From Phyto melanocephala (taxonomy: Eukaryota > Arthropoda > Insecta > Diptera > Rhinophoridae), in the NCBI GenBank assembly GCA_941918925.1, contig OW799236.1:70088465-70152464 (forward strand): a stretch of DNA of 64,000 nucleotides, written 5' to 3'. The notes below the pieces were generated by a model. That model saw nothing but the letters and a program-made list of their open reading frames with translations. It ran no database searches and had not been told where the DNA came from. Each line of letters starts with the position of its first letter. Position 1 is the first letter of the stretch. This document shows positions 11,284 through 22,882 of this stretch, piece by piece. Both the position numbers and the translations under genes were made by a program.

Positions 11284-13330
11284 ACCAAGTAAGAGCAATA
11301 TATTCGACTGTGCCGTATTTTTTTATACACACCACCAGTGATGCCAAAACTTAATAGGCAAAAATGTCTAAAAACTAGCTAAAAAAAAAGCTAAAAAATG
11401 GCTAAATGTTTTAAATAGAAAGTTTTCAAAATTTGAATAAAAAAATAAGAAAAACTTGTTTTAAAAGAAAAATAATAAAATCTAAGACCGTTTGTAATAT
11501 ACTCAATACATCTTTGACTAGTTATAAAGTACAAGAATTGTTATAGTGGTGTTAAAAGGACCAATTATCATCAGCATCTAGCTCGCTATTATTGTCATTG
11601 TCTACTTCATATTGGTAACAGCATTTATCAATACTTTTTAAGTCGTATCTTAAAAAAATTATATAGGAAAAATAAAATATTGGTCTTTCGAAATAAACCA
11701 AACTCTCTACAATCTTTATAAGTCAATATTGAACGTGCCTTACATGACATACGACTTGATTTAGTGGAAAAAATGCTCGAAAATTGCGTTCATCGAATTC
11801 GTTCCTACAGAAGAAGTCGTGAAGGCCATTTGAATGACGTTTTATTTAGAACTTAATTGTATCGATTGTCTTAATATTAAATTAAAAACTTTTGAATTTC
11901 CTTAACAATAACTGTGCTATTTTTTTAAGGAAATCATATTACTATTATTGAAAAACCTTTTACATAGCTAATGTATTCTCCTGCTGTTGTAGCTTAAAAT
12001 TCATTGGATTAAAAAGTAAAGGCTTGGTCTCGATAATATGTATATCCAATACCATTTATATGTTTTTCATATAATTTTGCATTAATTACACATTTACAAT
12101 ATTTACAAAAACTTTTTAACTTCTGTAATCTATTCTTTTAATTATGGGTGGGATAACCATTCCCTCATAAGCTTCTGGGAATGTTTTGTTAATTTTTCTT
12201 AAATTTCTTTTCTTATTTATTTTATTAAATACACGTGCTTGGTTGATTTTTTTTACTGATTGATTGCTTGTTTGTTTGTTTGTTTATGTACTATTTTAAA
12301 GAGGTTCCCATCGATACAGCTTTTAGTAATTAAAAAACATTATTTTATAGAAACGTTTTTCACTACTTAGGAGACGAAACAACAACAAAACTGAAAAGCT
12401 AAAAACAAAAAATGGCTAAAAAAGGCTTCAAAAATATCTAGGAATGCCTAAAAAAAATGGCTCATAGCTAAACGCAGATTTTCCTAGCTAAGCGTGTTAA
12501 AAAATGGCTAAATCTAGCCATAAAATAGCTAAATTGGCAACACTGCACTCCACCAATATTATGTACTTATAGAGCACAAAATTTATTATTTTGTTATTAA
12601 CAGTAATCGCTTTGCAATAATCTCTTGATATTAAAATATGTATCACTTTTTTTGTATAACTTCGATATGCTAGTAAAATGTTTTCGTAAATTTAGTCTTT
12701 TAATGAAAGTGGGCGTTAAAGTAGGCGTGTCAAAGTTGTTTCTGCGATTAAATAAAACTGAGATATTTCAATATAGTTCTTATTCTTGAACAATTTTGTC
12801 CATAGAAAAAGTAATAAACTTAAAATTAAGCGTTATACGGAATGAAGGCGTTAAAGTGGGCGTGTCTGGCATAACAAAAACATTAACTATAAGTATGTAC
12901 GAAATTTCATCATAATAGCTCGTAAAAAAGCTCGTGCCACATTTATTTTCTGTCAGTAGAAAGCTTTTTAACAAAAAGGAATGTTCACAAAATTTCAGAA
13001 TCATTCATCTAATTTTGTAAGTTTTTTAATGTTTTAAATTTTGAATATACCAAAGTGTACACTGTGCGGTATAAATTTTCGTACATTTTGATCTGTAGCT
13101 CCTTTCCTTATGCACTACGAGCAAGAGAAGGTCTCTTCCTAATATTTCGATTTAGCCCATTTTCAATACCAAAGAAACCTTGTGCTTAAGAAATATTCTG
13201 ACAAAATTTGAGCACAATAGCTTTTTCGGTTCGAGTTCTATGGGGTCTATAATGGATACTTGGATGTGTTACCAACGGAATAACAAAATTAATATACCCC
13301 CACCATTTTTTGTGACAGTTATAGAAAAAA
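11284..13330 (+). mobile_element. R1 dispersed repeat, interrupted by an hAT element
   Basis: The head AAGTAAGAGC ... TTCGACTGTGCCGTATT ends at 11335 and resumes at 12546 (CCACCAATATTATGTAC), because an hAT element is inserted. The R1 body then runs on through the AATATGTATCACTTTTTTTG block at about 12640 and the TGGGCGTTAAAGTAGGCGTG block at about 12710, to the closing hairpin region at 13300-13330. At 12655-12665 it has the empty target TTGTATAACTTCGATATG that is occupied by a mariner derivative in other copies. Confidence 0.75.
11336..12545. mobile_element. hAT element inserted in R1
   Basis: The ends CAGTGATGCCAA and TTGGCAACACTG form the hAT-type terminal repeat CAGTGNTGCCAA. The 8-bp flanks CACACCAC (11328-11335) and CACTCCAC (12546-12553) match at 7 of 8 positions, the duplication size expected for hAT. 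Sub-terminal DNA at both ends is packed with GGCTAAA/TAGCTAAA motifs (11360-11410, 12395-12535), plausible transposase binding repeats. No intact transposase is seen. On the minus strand near 11555-11620 a short acidic stretch (YQYEVDNDNNSELDADDNW) could be the tail of one, but this is weak. Confidence 0.8.
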
Positions 13331-13835
13331 ATTTAATATAATAGTGTGATCTATTTGGATAAATAATTTTTTAAGCCAGTTAATATTTATAATAGTTAGT
13401 TGTTGTAGTTTTTTTTGTCCCATTCCGCTAAGGAAATTAGTTTGTGAACATAAGTTTCAATCTGTGTTGTATTAAGTATATTTTTTTTGCAAAGGGCTCA
13501 CTTTATTTCTTATGAGTTCACCTTAAAGCAACACGTTTTTTTCCTGTTGCATAGAAAGTTACTAAAATCCAATTTAAACTCAAGATACCAGCACAACTGT
13601 ATATTAAACTTTTCACTGACTAACTTTTTTAATGAATTAATTTATATTTTTGATTAAAAAAGTTTAACCTTTTAAAATTTTTGACAAACTTACAACATTT
13701 TGACAATGCAACATATCGAACACCTTGTGAACTCAGAGACTATGATAAGAAAATTATTATCACAAACATAAAATAATGTGTAGATGATTATAAATGGTAA
13801 AAACTTTATTTTAATTTATAAACACTACTTGCAAC
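13331..13835. other. AT-rich spacer
   Basis: No gene or repeat end recognised. Confidence 0.45.
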
Positions 13836-13837
13836 CA

Positions 13838-13935
13838 TTATATGTTTCAACCACAATAATACAGTTTAATAATAGTATATTACTCTAAAACTATGATAAC
13901 GGTAGTTTAGCGTGTATAGTTAATAAAATATAAAA
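13838..13935 (+). repeat. R4 dispersed repeat fragment
   Basis: Carries ACTTGCAACCATTATATG, TTTCAACCACAATAATACAG, TAGTATATTACTC and AAACTATGATAACGG. The same order is found at 58120-58210 (+) and, reversed, at 53510-53610. Confidence 0.6.
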
Positions 13936-14825
13936 ATACTATTTGTGTTAAGCTTTCATCAGTATATGGAAGAAGAAGCGTTTCTTATTTATTTTCCTAT
14001 TTTCACTTTTGCCGATATTGTGCACTTAGCAAAGTGTAGCTTCCTGTTATCACTACTGCTTTTATTAACTTGTTAGTTTTTGTACGCCTTTCAATTAAGA
14101 TAAACGAGCTAAAGTATGCTGTAAAAGAAAACTATTCATTTATATAAAGAAAATAACATGTTAGGTCGAAAGTGATGACCAATGGGCATAAATGTTGACG
14201 AAACAAATATTAAGTTTGCAAATAAATACTCAGGCAAAATTTATGTATTTTCTCAGCATTATGTACAACCACGATCGATTCGATTTTTCCAAACATGTTT
14301 TATTTTCGCAACACTATAAATGAAAAAACCAATATTATATACCATATACATATGTATGTGTTGGGGGAATATTGAAGTAGACCAGTAATATTTCGGGTCC
14401 CAAAACAATTTCTTAACTGATTCATTCGCCGCTACAGGCGTTTTATCAATGCTACAAAACGATATCACATTGCCGACAATCCTAATCGCACTGTCATTCG
14501 TAACTACAAGCATCTTTGTGTTACTGAGAAACTTTAGGCATTCACATTTAATGTATGCCTCTCTGTGATCTTTAATATACCGCGATCTAAGTCTTCCTAC
14601 CCTCTTTAAGTTCAAGTTCTAGGATTCTTTTATGCCCCACTCAGAGTGCTGGTTATATTTTCTACTCAGGAATAGCAATAACACCAAGCCTTGGACACTT
14701 TGCCAATGCAGTTTGACTACTTGGGGGTGGGAAATCAACCTTAGATTTTTTTTTGCTAATTTGGCAAAACTCTTTAAATGTTTAACACGAATAAACACTT
14801 CAGTTTTAAAATGTTTTGCATATAT
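13936..14825. other. Spacer with an unassigned ORF relic
   Basis: A 118-codon minus-strand ORF (14259-14615) and an adjoining 78-codon one (14619-14855) are richer in G+C than the surroundings and may be parts of one decayed reading frame. I recognise no domain. Part of the DNA (14605-14660) resembles 10510-10570. Confidence 0.25.
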
Positions 14826-15032
14826 AAAAAACATACATATATAAAAACATCCCATTGTAAAACTAAATATTTACGTATGGTATGTTAAAAAAAATAAAAA
14901 AAATTTAAAAAAAAATTTTAAAAAATATAATCCATATATAAATAATAAATATAAAACAAACACAAATAAAAAAAAATTAAAACAAAAATAATAAAAATAT
15001 AAATAATATATAAAATAAAATAATAAAAAATA
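14826..15032 (+). repeat. R2 repeat, partial copy (head-internal piece)
   Basis: ACATACATATATAAAAACAT, CCCATTGTAAAACTA and TTTACGTATGGTATGTTAAA match the interior of the complete R2 copies. The piece continues into an A/T-only tract (14886-15032) and directly abuts the next R2 copy, giving a partial tandem dimer. Confidence 0.65.
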
Positions 15033-15042
15033 ATAAAAAAAA

Positions 15043-15770
15043 AGTGAGAGTGCTATATTCGGCCGTGCCGAATCTTATATACCCTTCACAACGTGTAGTC
15101 ATGAAATAACAGTAGTTTGTATCACCATTCATCCCATATGAAATACATATATAAAACCATCCCATTGCAAAATTATAAATTAACGTATGTATGTTAAAAA
15201 ACAAACTAAAAAAAAAAATAATTAAAATATATATAATAAATATAAAACAAAAAAAAAATAAAAATAAAATTAAAAAAAAAATAATATAAATATAAATAAT
15301 ATATTAAATAAAAAAAAAAATTAAAAAAAAAATGTTAAAAAAAATATAAAAAAAAATTTTTTTTGGCTCAGCTGGGATTTGATCCCACGTTTTCACGTTT
15401 CCAGTATACACGTTTGTATGTTGTTGTTGTAATGTTGTTTTTGTGAAAAAAAATCGAGGTGGTCGTGGTTTTTTGCTCATATCTCAGTTGTTTATGTACC
15501 GATATTTCTGATTTTCAATACCGATCTACTCCCAAATATTTCTGATATTTTAATACCTCACCCGGGTCGAGGCGATATCGGGGGGCTCTAAAAAGTTGAT
15601 TTCAACATACACACGAACATACGGACAGACTGACAGAGCTTAATCGACTTCCCTATTCATAAGCTTTCAGAAAATATATACTTTATGGGGTCGGAAATGA
15701 AAACTGTAGAAATTTCACACGGAATGACAAACCTATATATACCCTTTGACATTGTCGTGTGAAGGGTATA
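15043..15770 (+). mobile_element. R2 dispersed repeat
   Basis: The head is GTGAGAGTGCTATATTC with the hairpin TTCGGCCGTGCCGAA, then TATATACCCTTCACAACGTG. An expanded A/T tract (15195-15365) follows, then GGCTCAGCTGGGATTTGATC, a GTTGTTGTAATG block, CTCATATCTCAGTTGTTTA, CACACGAACATACGGACAG, and ATATACTTTATGGGGTCGGA. It closes with CGTGTGAAGGGTATAA, which pairs with the TATACCCTTCACA near the head. No ORF. A second complete copy is at 63103-63764. Confidence 0.8.
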
Positions 15771-16835
15771 ATTTAAGAACACAAAAGCGCAATATAATAC
15801 AATATAAAAAGATAAAAATCCATGATGACCGCTAGTATAAAATGCCGGTCAATAATATGGGTCAAATCTGGTATTTCAAAGTATAAACCCTAGATCCCTC
15901 TAAAATGTGGAAATGGCTTGACCATAAAAATACACTTAACTATGAAAGAGTAGTAATACAAGATAGCATCCCTGATCAAATGGGGAAATATAAATCAAAT
16001 AAAGTATGTAGTTACGGCTTCGTCTCCTTTAGGCTCCACAATAATGGCATCAGATAAAAGGGTTTGTTGTATTAAACTATAAAAAAGTGTAGAATCCACT
16101 AAGGCGTATGGAACAAAATGGTTTGTTTTCAAATCCTAGCATACGCAAAAATTTTTTCGAGAACATTTTTAGTTAAGAAGAAACTGAGAAATGTCCAGCT
16201 CGCTCCTCTCAACAGGCAACAACAAATGCCTATTATTATCATATATTTTTAGTTAAACATCAGATGTTTGTTGTAGATTTTTATATATTTACATTGTTAA
16301 AACAATAATGACAACAATCGTTAGAAAACTTCCATTTGACGTTATCATTTTAATTTTGTTACGACATTGTAAATTTGATAAACTATGTTGTATGGTAAAC
16401 TAATGTTGGCAAACCTTCGTCAACCTCGGAACAACGTCGTACTGATTGTCTTTCTGTGCGGTTAATATTGAAATATATTCCTTTTTTTGCTTGTACACTA
16501 TTTTACTGAATCTGAATACTGAATCATTCAAAAATGCATTTTTCATTTTATCATTCCACTTATGCATATGTGACGGCAAGAGTCATACAGAATATGAAAC
16601 TTGTGGCTATTTTTGAAAAGCAAAGTTTAAATTTACCCTAATTTTATATTTATCTTGGATTAGCAGAGTAGTTTATTGGGGCGATAGATAGACAACATAA
16701 AGCACTCGCCTGCTGAAAAAGCAATTTTTCAAAATCTTACCCTGAAAAAAATATTTACTGGGTAATTGTTATGTATTTGGTATGAAAATAAGTGCTGGCA
16801 CTAGTTGTATGAAAAACTGTATGTTAATGTTTGTA
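15771..16835. other. AT-rich spacer
   Basis: No gene or terminal repeats recognised. A short less-AT patch at 16400-16470 has no identifiable content. Confidence 0.4.
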
Positions 16836-17650
16836 CAGGTTGGGCCAAAACTCACCATGGTGTTGAAAAATATAATAAATTTTTTTTTTGATTATATGAA
16901 TATCAGCTGAAGAATAAATATTAGAGAGATTCACCAATAAACAAATAACCAGAATAATAATAGAATTTTTTTAATAAATGATTAATTATTTAAGCGCACA
17001 AAGCATATCGTTGAATTTTAGTTCCAGAATTTCATACTCAAAGTATTGAACGTGCAAAGAACATAAGCGTAGCTAATATTTTTTCTGGGTATGACAAAAG
17101 CTTAAACATTTTTATCTGGTGGGGGGAAAAATGTTAAGCTGAGTTAATTTTTTATGTGTATTAGATGTAAATAATTTTTTTTTTCCAATTCTAAAATAAT
17201 TCTGGGTGGGCATTTAATTCCCAGAATGATCTTAATACACCTATGGTAGAGCAAAGTGCTAAGGAAACACCAGAGATATTTGTCAGAAGGCGTTCCACTC
17301 TGCTAGGAAAGCTCTAGCCTCTGGGGTTCTGAAAATCCAAGAGCCATTCATTAACGCCAATTACACCCTATTAGATGTATGGTATCGCATTACATCCGAA
17401 GATGTCATTACTTCGTTGAAAATGAAGATATAAGTGTTGTAAATGGTAAATCGAAAGCGATATGGTTTTATGATGGAAAATTTTTTACGTTCTGCTCTTA
17501 AAAACAAAGCTGAGATGTAATTTTAGCACTAAGAAGCACCTACCCCCAAACTGTCAGAGTCAAACATTCGGAATTCAATTTGCTTTACATGTTTAAAAAC
17601 AAAATAGTCATAAAATGTTTAAACTTCGTGGTGACTTTTGGCCCTCCCTG
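16836..17650 (+). mobile_element. Tc1/mariner-type element with decayed transposase C-terminus
   Basis: The left end CAGGTTGGGCCAAAACTCAC is mirrored by GTGACTTTTGGCCCTCCCTG at the right, about 24 bp with a few mismatches, and TA lies outside both ends (16834-16835, 17651-17652). Between 17195 and 17440 the plus strand keeps frame-shifted pieces compatible with a mariner-type C-terminus: FNSQNDLNTPM in place of a SPDLNPxD catalytic block, and ICQKAFHSARKALASG in another frame. At 815 bp it is internally deleted and non-autonomous. Family assignment rests on the ends and target, with weak protein support. Confidence 0.65.
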
Positions 17651-17652
17651 TA

Positions 17653-18152
17653 TAAGATGTTGAGTGTTTAAAACTAACAACAGTTTTTTCTTGTTTTCGC
17701 ATTTATGAAGGTGATGTCTGTTTGTATGTGTGCGCTAATAATCATAACAATCATGTATAAAAATTCACATAACTGTTTTTGTGTTCATGCAACAGTGTTG
17801 CATGTTTGTTTATATTTACATATCCATATAAATATATATTTTAATATGTACGTATACACACGCTTGTGAAAGATTTTCATTATTTCTTTTTTAATTTTTA
17901 AAGTGAATGCACTTACACTTCATCCAAACGTTAAAGTGTTAAATGCCAGCATATATTTGTTTCTGTGCATGTGGCATACCTCCGTTAATAGGTGTTTGAG
18001 TGTCTTATATATTTTCATTAAGCGTCGTAAGCACTGTATGTATTTAAAATGTTTGATCAGTGGAAAAGTTTGGTACTAAGAACTTTGAATTACGCCTTAT
18101 TTGACTTTTTTACTGGGTTGTATAGTTTTCTAATGATTTTAAGAAAATTATG
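17653..18152. other. AT-rich spacer
   Basis: Only short dinucleotide-like stretches near 17820-17870; no gene seen. Confidence 0.45.
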
Positions 18153-19360
18153 TTTTTATACCCGCAACCAAAAAATGGTGGGGGTGTATTCATTTTGTCA
18201 TTCCGTTTGTAAAACATCCAAATATCCATTTAAGACCCCATAAAGTATATATGTATTTTCTGAATAGTGGTTTAATTTTATGATGATCCAGATATGTCCG
18301 TCTGTCCATCTGTCCGTCCGTCCGACTGTTGAAAGCACGATAGAGGTCGGACCGAAAAAGCTAGGTGGCTCCAATTTTGCAAAAATATTTCCTATACACA
18401 AGGTTTGTTTGATATTGAAACAGAGCTAAATCGGAGAATTAGAAAGAGAGTTATAACTCGTGGTGCAAAAGTATATCATAAAAACCATGTCCTTCCAGCA
18501 TCGAATAAAATACAAATACATCCAAACACATTAACGTAGAACCATGGAATTTCGATTTTATATTTCGTGAATAAAAAAATACTTTTTCCCGAAAATTGCG
18601 TAAACCTATGAATAAGAAAAGGAGATTTAGATCAAAATGTACGAAAATTTATACCGCGCAGTGTATTTATCAGTATATTAAAAATTTTAAACAATTTAAA
18701 TTAGATATGTGATTCTGAAATTTTGCGACAACTGCTTTTTGGTCAAAGGCTTTCTACTTACGGAAAATAAATGTGACACGCCCACTTACAATTTAACGCT
18801 TTATCTCAAATTCGTATAATTTCTCTATGAATAAAGATTTTGAAAGAATAAATATTGAAATATCTGAGTGGAGTTTATTGACAGAAACTATTTCGGCATG
18901 CTTACTATAACGCCCACTTTTCACGTAACCCATTGGTAATTAAATTCAAAAGCTCATACATATAGCTTTCCAGTCAAGGTCATTGATATGCCAGAAAATA
19001 AGGGTGACACGCTCTCTTTAACGTCTACCTCCTATATAACACTTTATCCTTAATTCATGTAAAATTCTCTCTTGAAGAATAAAGGACTATATTGAAATAT
19101 CTAAATTATATTTATTAGCAAAAACTATACTGATACGCCTACTTTATGGCTCACTTTCGTTGAAACACTAAAATTACGAAAATATTTTACTAGCATATCG
19201 AAGTTATACAAAGAAAGTGATACATATTTTAGTATAAAGATATTATTCCATAGCGATTACTCTTAGTAACAAGATAATAAATTTTATGCTAAAAAAGTAC
19301 ATCAAGCTGGTGGTGGGTATAAAAAATTCGATACAACCAAAAATAGTGTTCTTAGTTGTT
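18153..19360 (-). mobile_element. R1 dispersed repeat
   Basis: Minus-strand copy with both ends: the tail hairpin (ATACCCGCAACCAAAAAATG) at the left and the degraded head (TTCGATACAACCAAAAATAG) at the right. At about 19195-19215 it keeps the empty target CATATCGAAGTTATACAAAG, with no mariner derivative. Interior tandem units are shortened compared with the 40 and 47 kb copies. Confidence 0.75.
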
Positions 19361-20550
19361 TAATTTAGATTTATCTTGAATATATCTGCCATCTATTGAG
19401 TTTAAAGTATTGTATTGAGTTGTAGATGTTATGAATATTTGAAATAGTTAATAACTGCCTTTTGTAATTTTCTTCGTGAAATGGTGTTTAATTACAAACT
19501 GGAACACTTGACTCTTAATGAAGAAGTTATCACTTTAAAGGCAGACAGAAATTAATGAAAGCAATGAAGGAATTCGAAATATATTTCATAACAAAACCAT
19601 AAAAACACATGTGTGTACATAATAAATATGATTTCTGCCCATCACTATAAAAGCATATTAGATTCACAACTCTTTAAAAAATCCATTGCAGTTCTTAAAT
19701 TGTGTACTTTGATTTGTGCTAGCGATTCTAAAAAAATTGGATTGCTTCGCTGCATGAAAGTATTTGCAATTTTATCAATTTTCCGTTTGTTTCAAATAAC
19801 AAAAAAAGTCTAAAGAGATAAACATTCAATTGAGTTTGGAAAATGTGTATTTCCTTCATCAGACAATTGATACAAATGATTAAATAATCTAACGGACAGA
19901 GACATGATCCAATTTCATTTATGTTAGTTGATTTCTTATTTTCGTTTTTATGAATGTGGCAGAGATTTAAAGGAGTGAAAAAACTTTAGATGTAAAGGAA
20001 ATTTAAATAAAATTAAATTCAATTTAAAATTATATATAGAAATATTTATCAATATACTGGATGCAAGTTTTGTCAAATAAGTCTTAAACTATTAATTTTT
20101 AAACTAATACAATTTCAGTGATCTCTTATGTGTTTCATAAATAATATTTTTAAATTTTTGTACTTCAAATAGTTAAAAATTCATTTAAATTGTCATCTTA
20201 TTTTCACAATGAACAATGCACATAATAATTTGTTCCACTTGCTCTCGATATTATTTTATTAAACCACAACAGCAGCAAGTTCATTCACAAAGTCAACTGA
20301 AACAGTTGAAAATAAATGAGTAACATTTTGTAGCACAAAAAGCTAACGTAAACAACTTTTAAACGTGAGTTGCTTAAAATGAAACGAAGGTCTCTAAACC
20401 ATTATACAAGTACATATTATATTAACCACCCTATACACACAGATATATGTATGCGCATCCATGTGTCCAATCTAACAAACACACATTGACTTAGAAGTAT
20501 GTATATTTGGTTTTATCTTGTATACATTAAATAAAAACATTTAAAAAAGT
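19361..20550. other. AT-rich spacer
   Basis: No gene or element recognised; a 66-codon ORF at 19613-19813 looks like chance. Confidence 0.4.
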
Positions 20551-20551
20551 C

Positions 20552-20862
20552 AGCCGTACACCTTCAAATATAATGTACTTTTTGCAGGGCAGTTTCTAAA
20601 ATATTTTTTTTTTTGGCAAAACGAAGAAGTCATATTTCATACATACATCCATTAAGGTTCAAATTAAATGAATTTTTTTAATGCATCATTTTAAACCTTT
20701 AAGGATATCTTGATTTTTTCAAAAAGAAACATCAGTAGGTGTGTTTGCTATCCTAAAGACCACATAACTGAATTTATTAGAAAAATTATAAAGGCGTACG
20801 TTCGCAGAAAAAAAATTCGAAACTGCCTTAAAAAAAATAATTTATTTTCGATAGTATACGGC
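20552..20862. mobile_element. Inverted-repeat element (MITE-like)
   Basis: The left arm GCCGTACACCTTCAAATATA followed by GTACTTTTTGCAGGGCAGTTT is mirrored at the right by AAACTGCCTT ... TCGATAGTATACGGC, arms of about 43 bp at roughly 70 percent identity. A sequence like the left arm also occurs at 36567-36612. No target duplication could be fixed and there is no ORF. Confidence 0.45.
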
Positions 20863-21568
20863 AGTGGTACGGTCTAAAGTAAAAATTGTTCAATGTTAGT
20901 ATATTTCATGGCTTACTTTGTTCCTTTAGATGTTTAATTTTATAATTTCTTTTAACAAAAACCACTTCATTTTGCTTATAAGTATAATGAATGTTATTAG
21001 CTGCTGTATTCACATGAAGTCCAAAATAATCTCATAATTTTACAGAAATTTTAAAATAAATTGAACGTATTGTGTTTTTATTATAAAAATTGTATACCCA
21101 AAGTGTATTCAAAGTGTATTCATAAGGTATATGTATCCCGGCAACAAACACAATAATCAAAAAATACATGCATCCTTTAGTGATGTACGGACTTGACAAA
21201 TTTTTGGGAAAACATGGTTTTGTTACCTAAAAAAGAAAAATACTTTTGAATCGTATTTCATATGTTGTCGGAAATGCATTTCTTTATGAGCCGCTCTTGA
21301 ACTGCACTTTTTAAAATCACATATTTCTGACGTATTATGAATTTTTCGGTCAAAATTATACTCCCCTAGCTTTTCTGTTCAACCTCTATCATGCCAGCTA
21401 TAGACAAACAGACGGACGGAATGACAAAATGAATATATCCCTACAATAAATTTTTTTATTGATTTGTATAATTATTCAAGTTAATTCCCTGTGATGTGAT
21501 AGCTCTTTATATATTATTTGTGGATAATTTTATTTTTTTTTTCGGTAATTTTACAAAAATTTAAAAGT
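20863..21568. repeat. Spacer containing a decayed R1-like tail
   Basis: From about 21310 to 21460 the order ATACTCCCCTAGCTTTTCTG, CAACCTCTATCATGCCAG, CAGACGGACGGAATGACAAA and TGAATATATCCCTAC is an eroded R1 tail. The rest is unrecognised. Confidence 0.45.
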
Positions 21569-22072
21569 AACAAGTAAGAGCACTATGTCCAGCTGTTCCA
21601 AATCTTTTATACGCACCACCAATTTTGTGTACTTTTAAAGTATAAAATGTATTATTTTGTTATTAACAGTAATCGCACTGGAATAATCCCTAAAATATGT
21701 ATCACTTTCTATGTATAACACCGAAGTTTCAACATTTATTTGTTTGGACACAATTCTATTTTATTCGATGTTGGAAGGACACGTTTTTTTTACCTTCTCT
21801 TGTATTACAAGCTATAACTATCTTCCGAATATTCCGATATAGCCGATTTTCAATACCAAACAATTCTTATCTATAAGAGAGATTCTGGCAAAACTTGAGC
21901 CCCTAAGCTTTCAACAGACGAACAAACGGACGGACATAGCTAGATCGTCATAAAATTAAATCCCGATTCAAAATATATATTTTATGGGTTCTTAAATGGA
22001 TATTTAGATGAGTTACAAAGGGAATGACAAAATGAATACACCCCCACCATTTTTTGGTGGCGGGTATAAAAA
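21569..22072 (+). mobile_element. R1 dispersed repeat, internally deleted copy
   Basis: Both R1 ends are present (AACAAGTAAGAGCACTATG at the left; a CCACCATTTTTTGGTGG hairpin and CGGGTATAAAAAT at the right), but the copy is only about 500 bp: the whole tandem-unit region is lost. The mariner target is empty (CTATGTATAACACCGAAG near 21709-21726). It shows that R1 ends can persist without the body. Confidence 0.75.
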
Positions 22073-22415
22073 TAAAGGAATTAACTGATTTTTCTATGAC
22101 TTTACTTTCGTGATAAATAAACTTGAAGATTTTCTAGTTTCGATGTAAGATCTTTTTTTCTTAAATATGTAAAGCAATATCCATTTTTTCCTTCTCCTTC
22201 ATTTACTAATTTCCTTAATTCATATTTAACCAATAAAAAGAGGATCGTATAAGAATATAATTCTCACTCAGATATCAGTAACTGTTTTTAACTAACTGTG
22301 GTTGATTTAAAAAAAAAATCCATTAATCCATTTCTAAAAAAAAAAATCATGAAGCTTGGGAGTTAAATACCAACTGATTCTTAAACTTTATTTCGATTAT
22401 TTTAACTATTTATAC
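22073..22415. other. AT-rich spacer
   Basis: Nothing recognised. Confidence 0.4.
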
Positions 22416-22880
22416 TTAAAATTTTTAAATATTTTGACCTGAAGGTTGTTTTCTGCATTTCATTTGACTATTTCAGACTAACTCAATTTGAACCATGAAA
22501 AGATGCACAATCGAGCGTTAAAGTTATTCAGGCTTATTATCCACAATCGGGAGAATTGTGAAAAATATTTAAATTTCAGCAAAACGTTCTTAGTTCGTTG
22601 CACAGATAACATTGCTGTGATACTGTGATAGTGTGGTAAAAGAGTAGTCAAACTCGACTCATAATCGTGACCCACAATTGAACATCAACATTGTCATGGA
22701 AAATTTTGACCATCGGATGGTGGTGTGCCGGCGAGGTTGCGGCGGCCCTTTGGCTATATTTTTTCCATACGTAATTGAACCATACCAATATTATCATAAT
22801 AAAAAGATATGGCAATAATTTCCTAAATAATTTGTGTTTTATTCAAAATCAATATCGGCCCATAAAATTTAACCACCCTT
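22416..22880 (+). mobile_element. Solo mariner deletion derivative (outside R1)
   Basis: Homologous to the derivative nested in R1 but standing alone. The right end CATAAAATTTAACCACCCTT is followed by TA. The left terminal repeat is eroded near 22416. It keeps the reading GAGCGTTAAAGTTATTCAGG of the transposase N-terminus and, near 22690-22755, the C-terminal end (MENFDHRMVVCRRGCGG). It has a further internal deletion relative to 40409-41027. Confidence 0.6.
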
Positions 22881-22882
22881 TA

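Noticed and set aside
14886..15032. Satellite or origin-like A/T tract
   Set aside because: It is the expanded A/T-rich segment of R2 and has no regular period.
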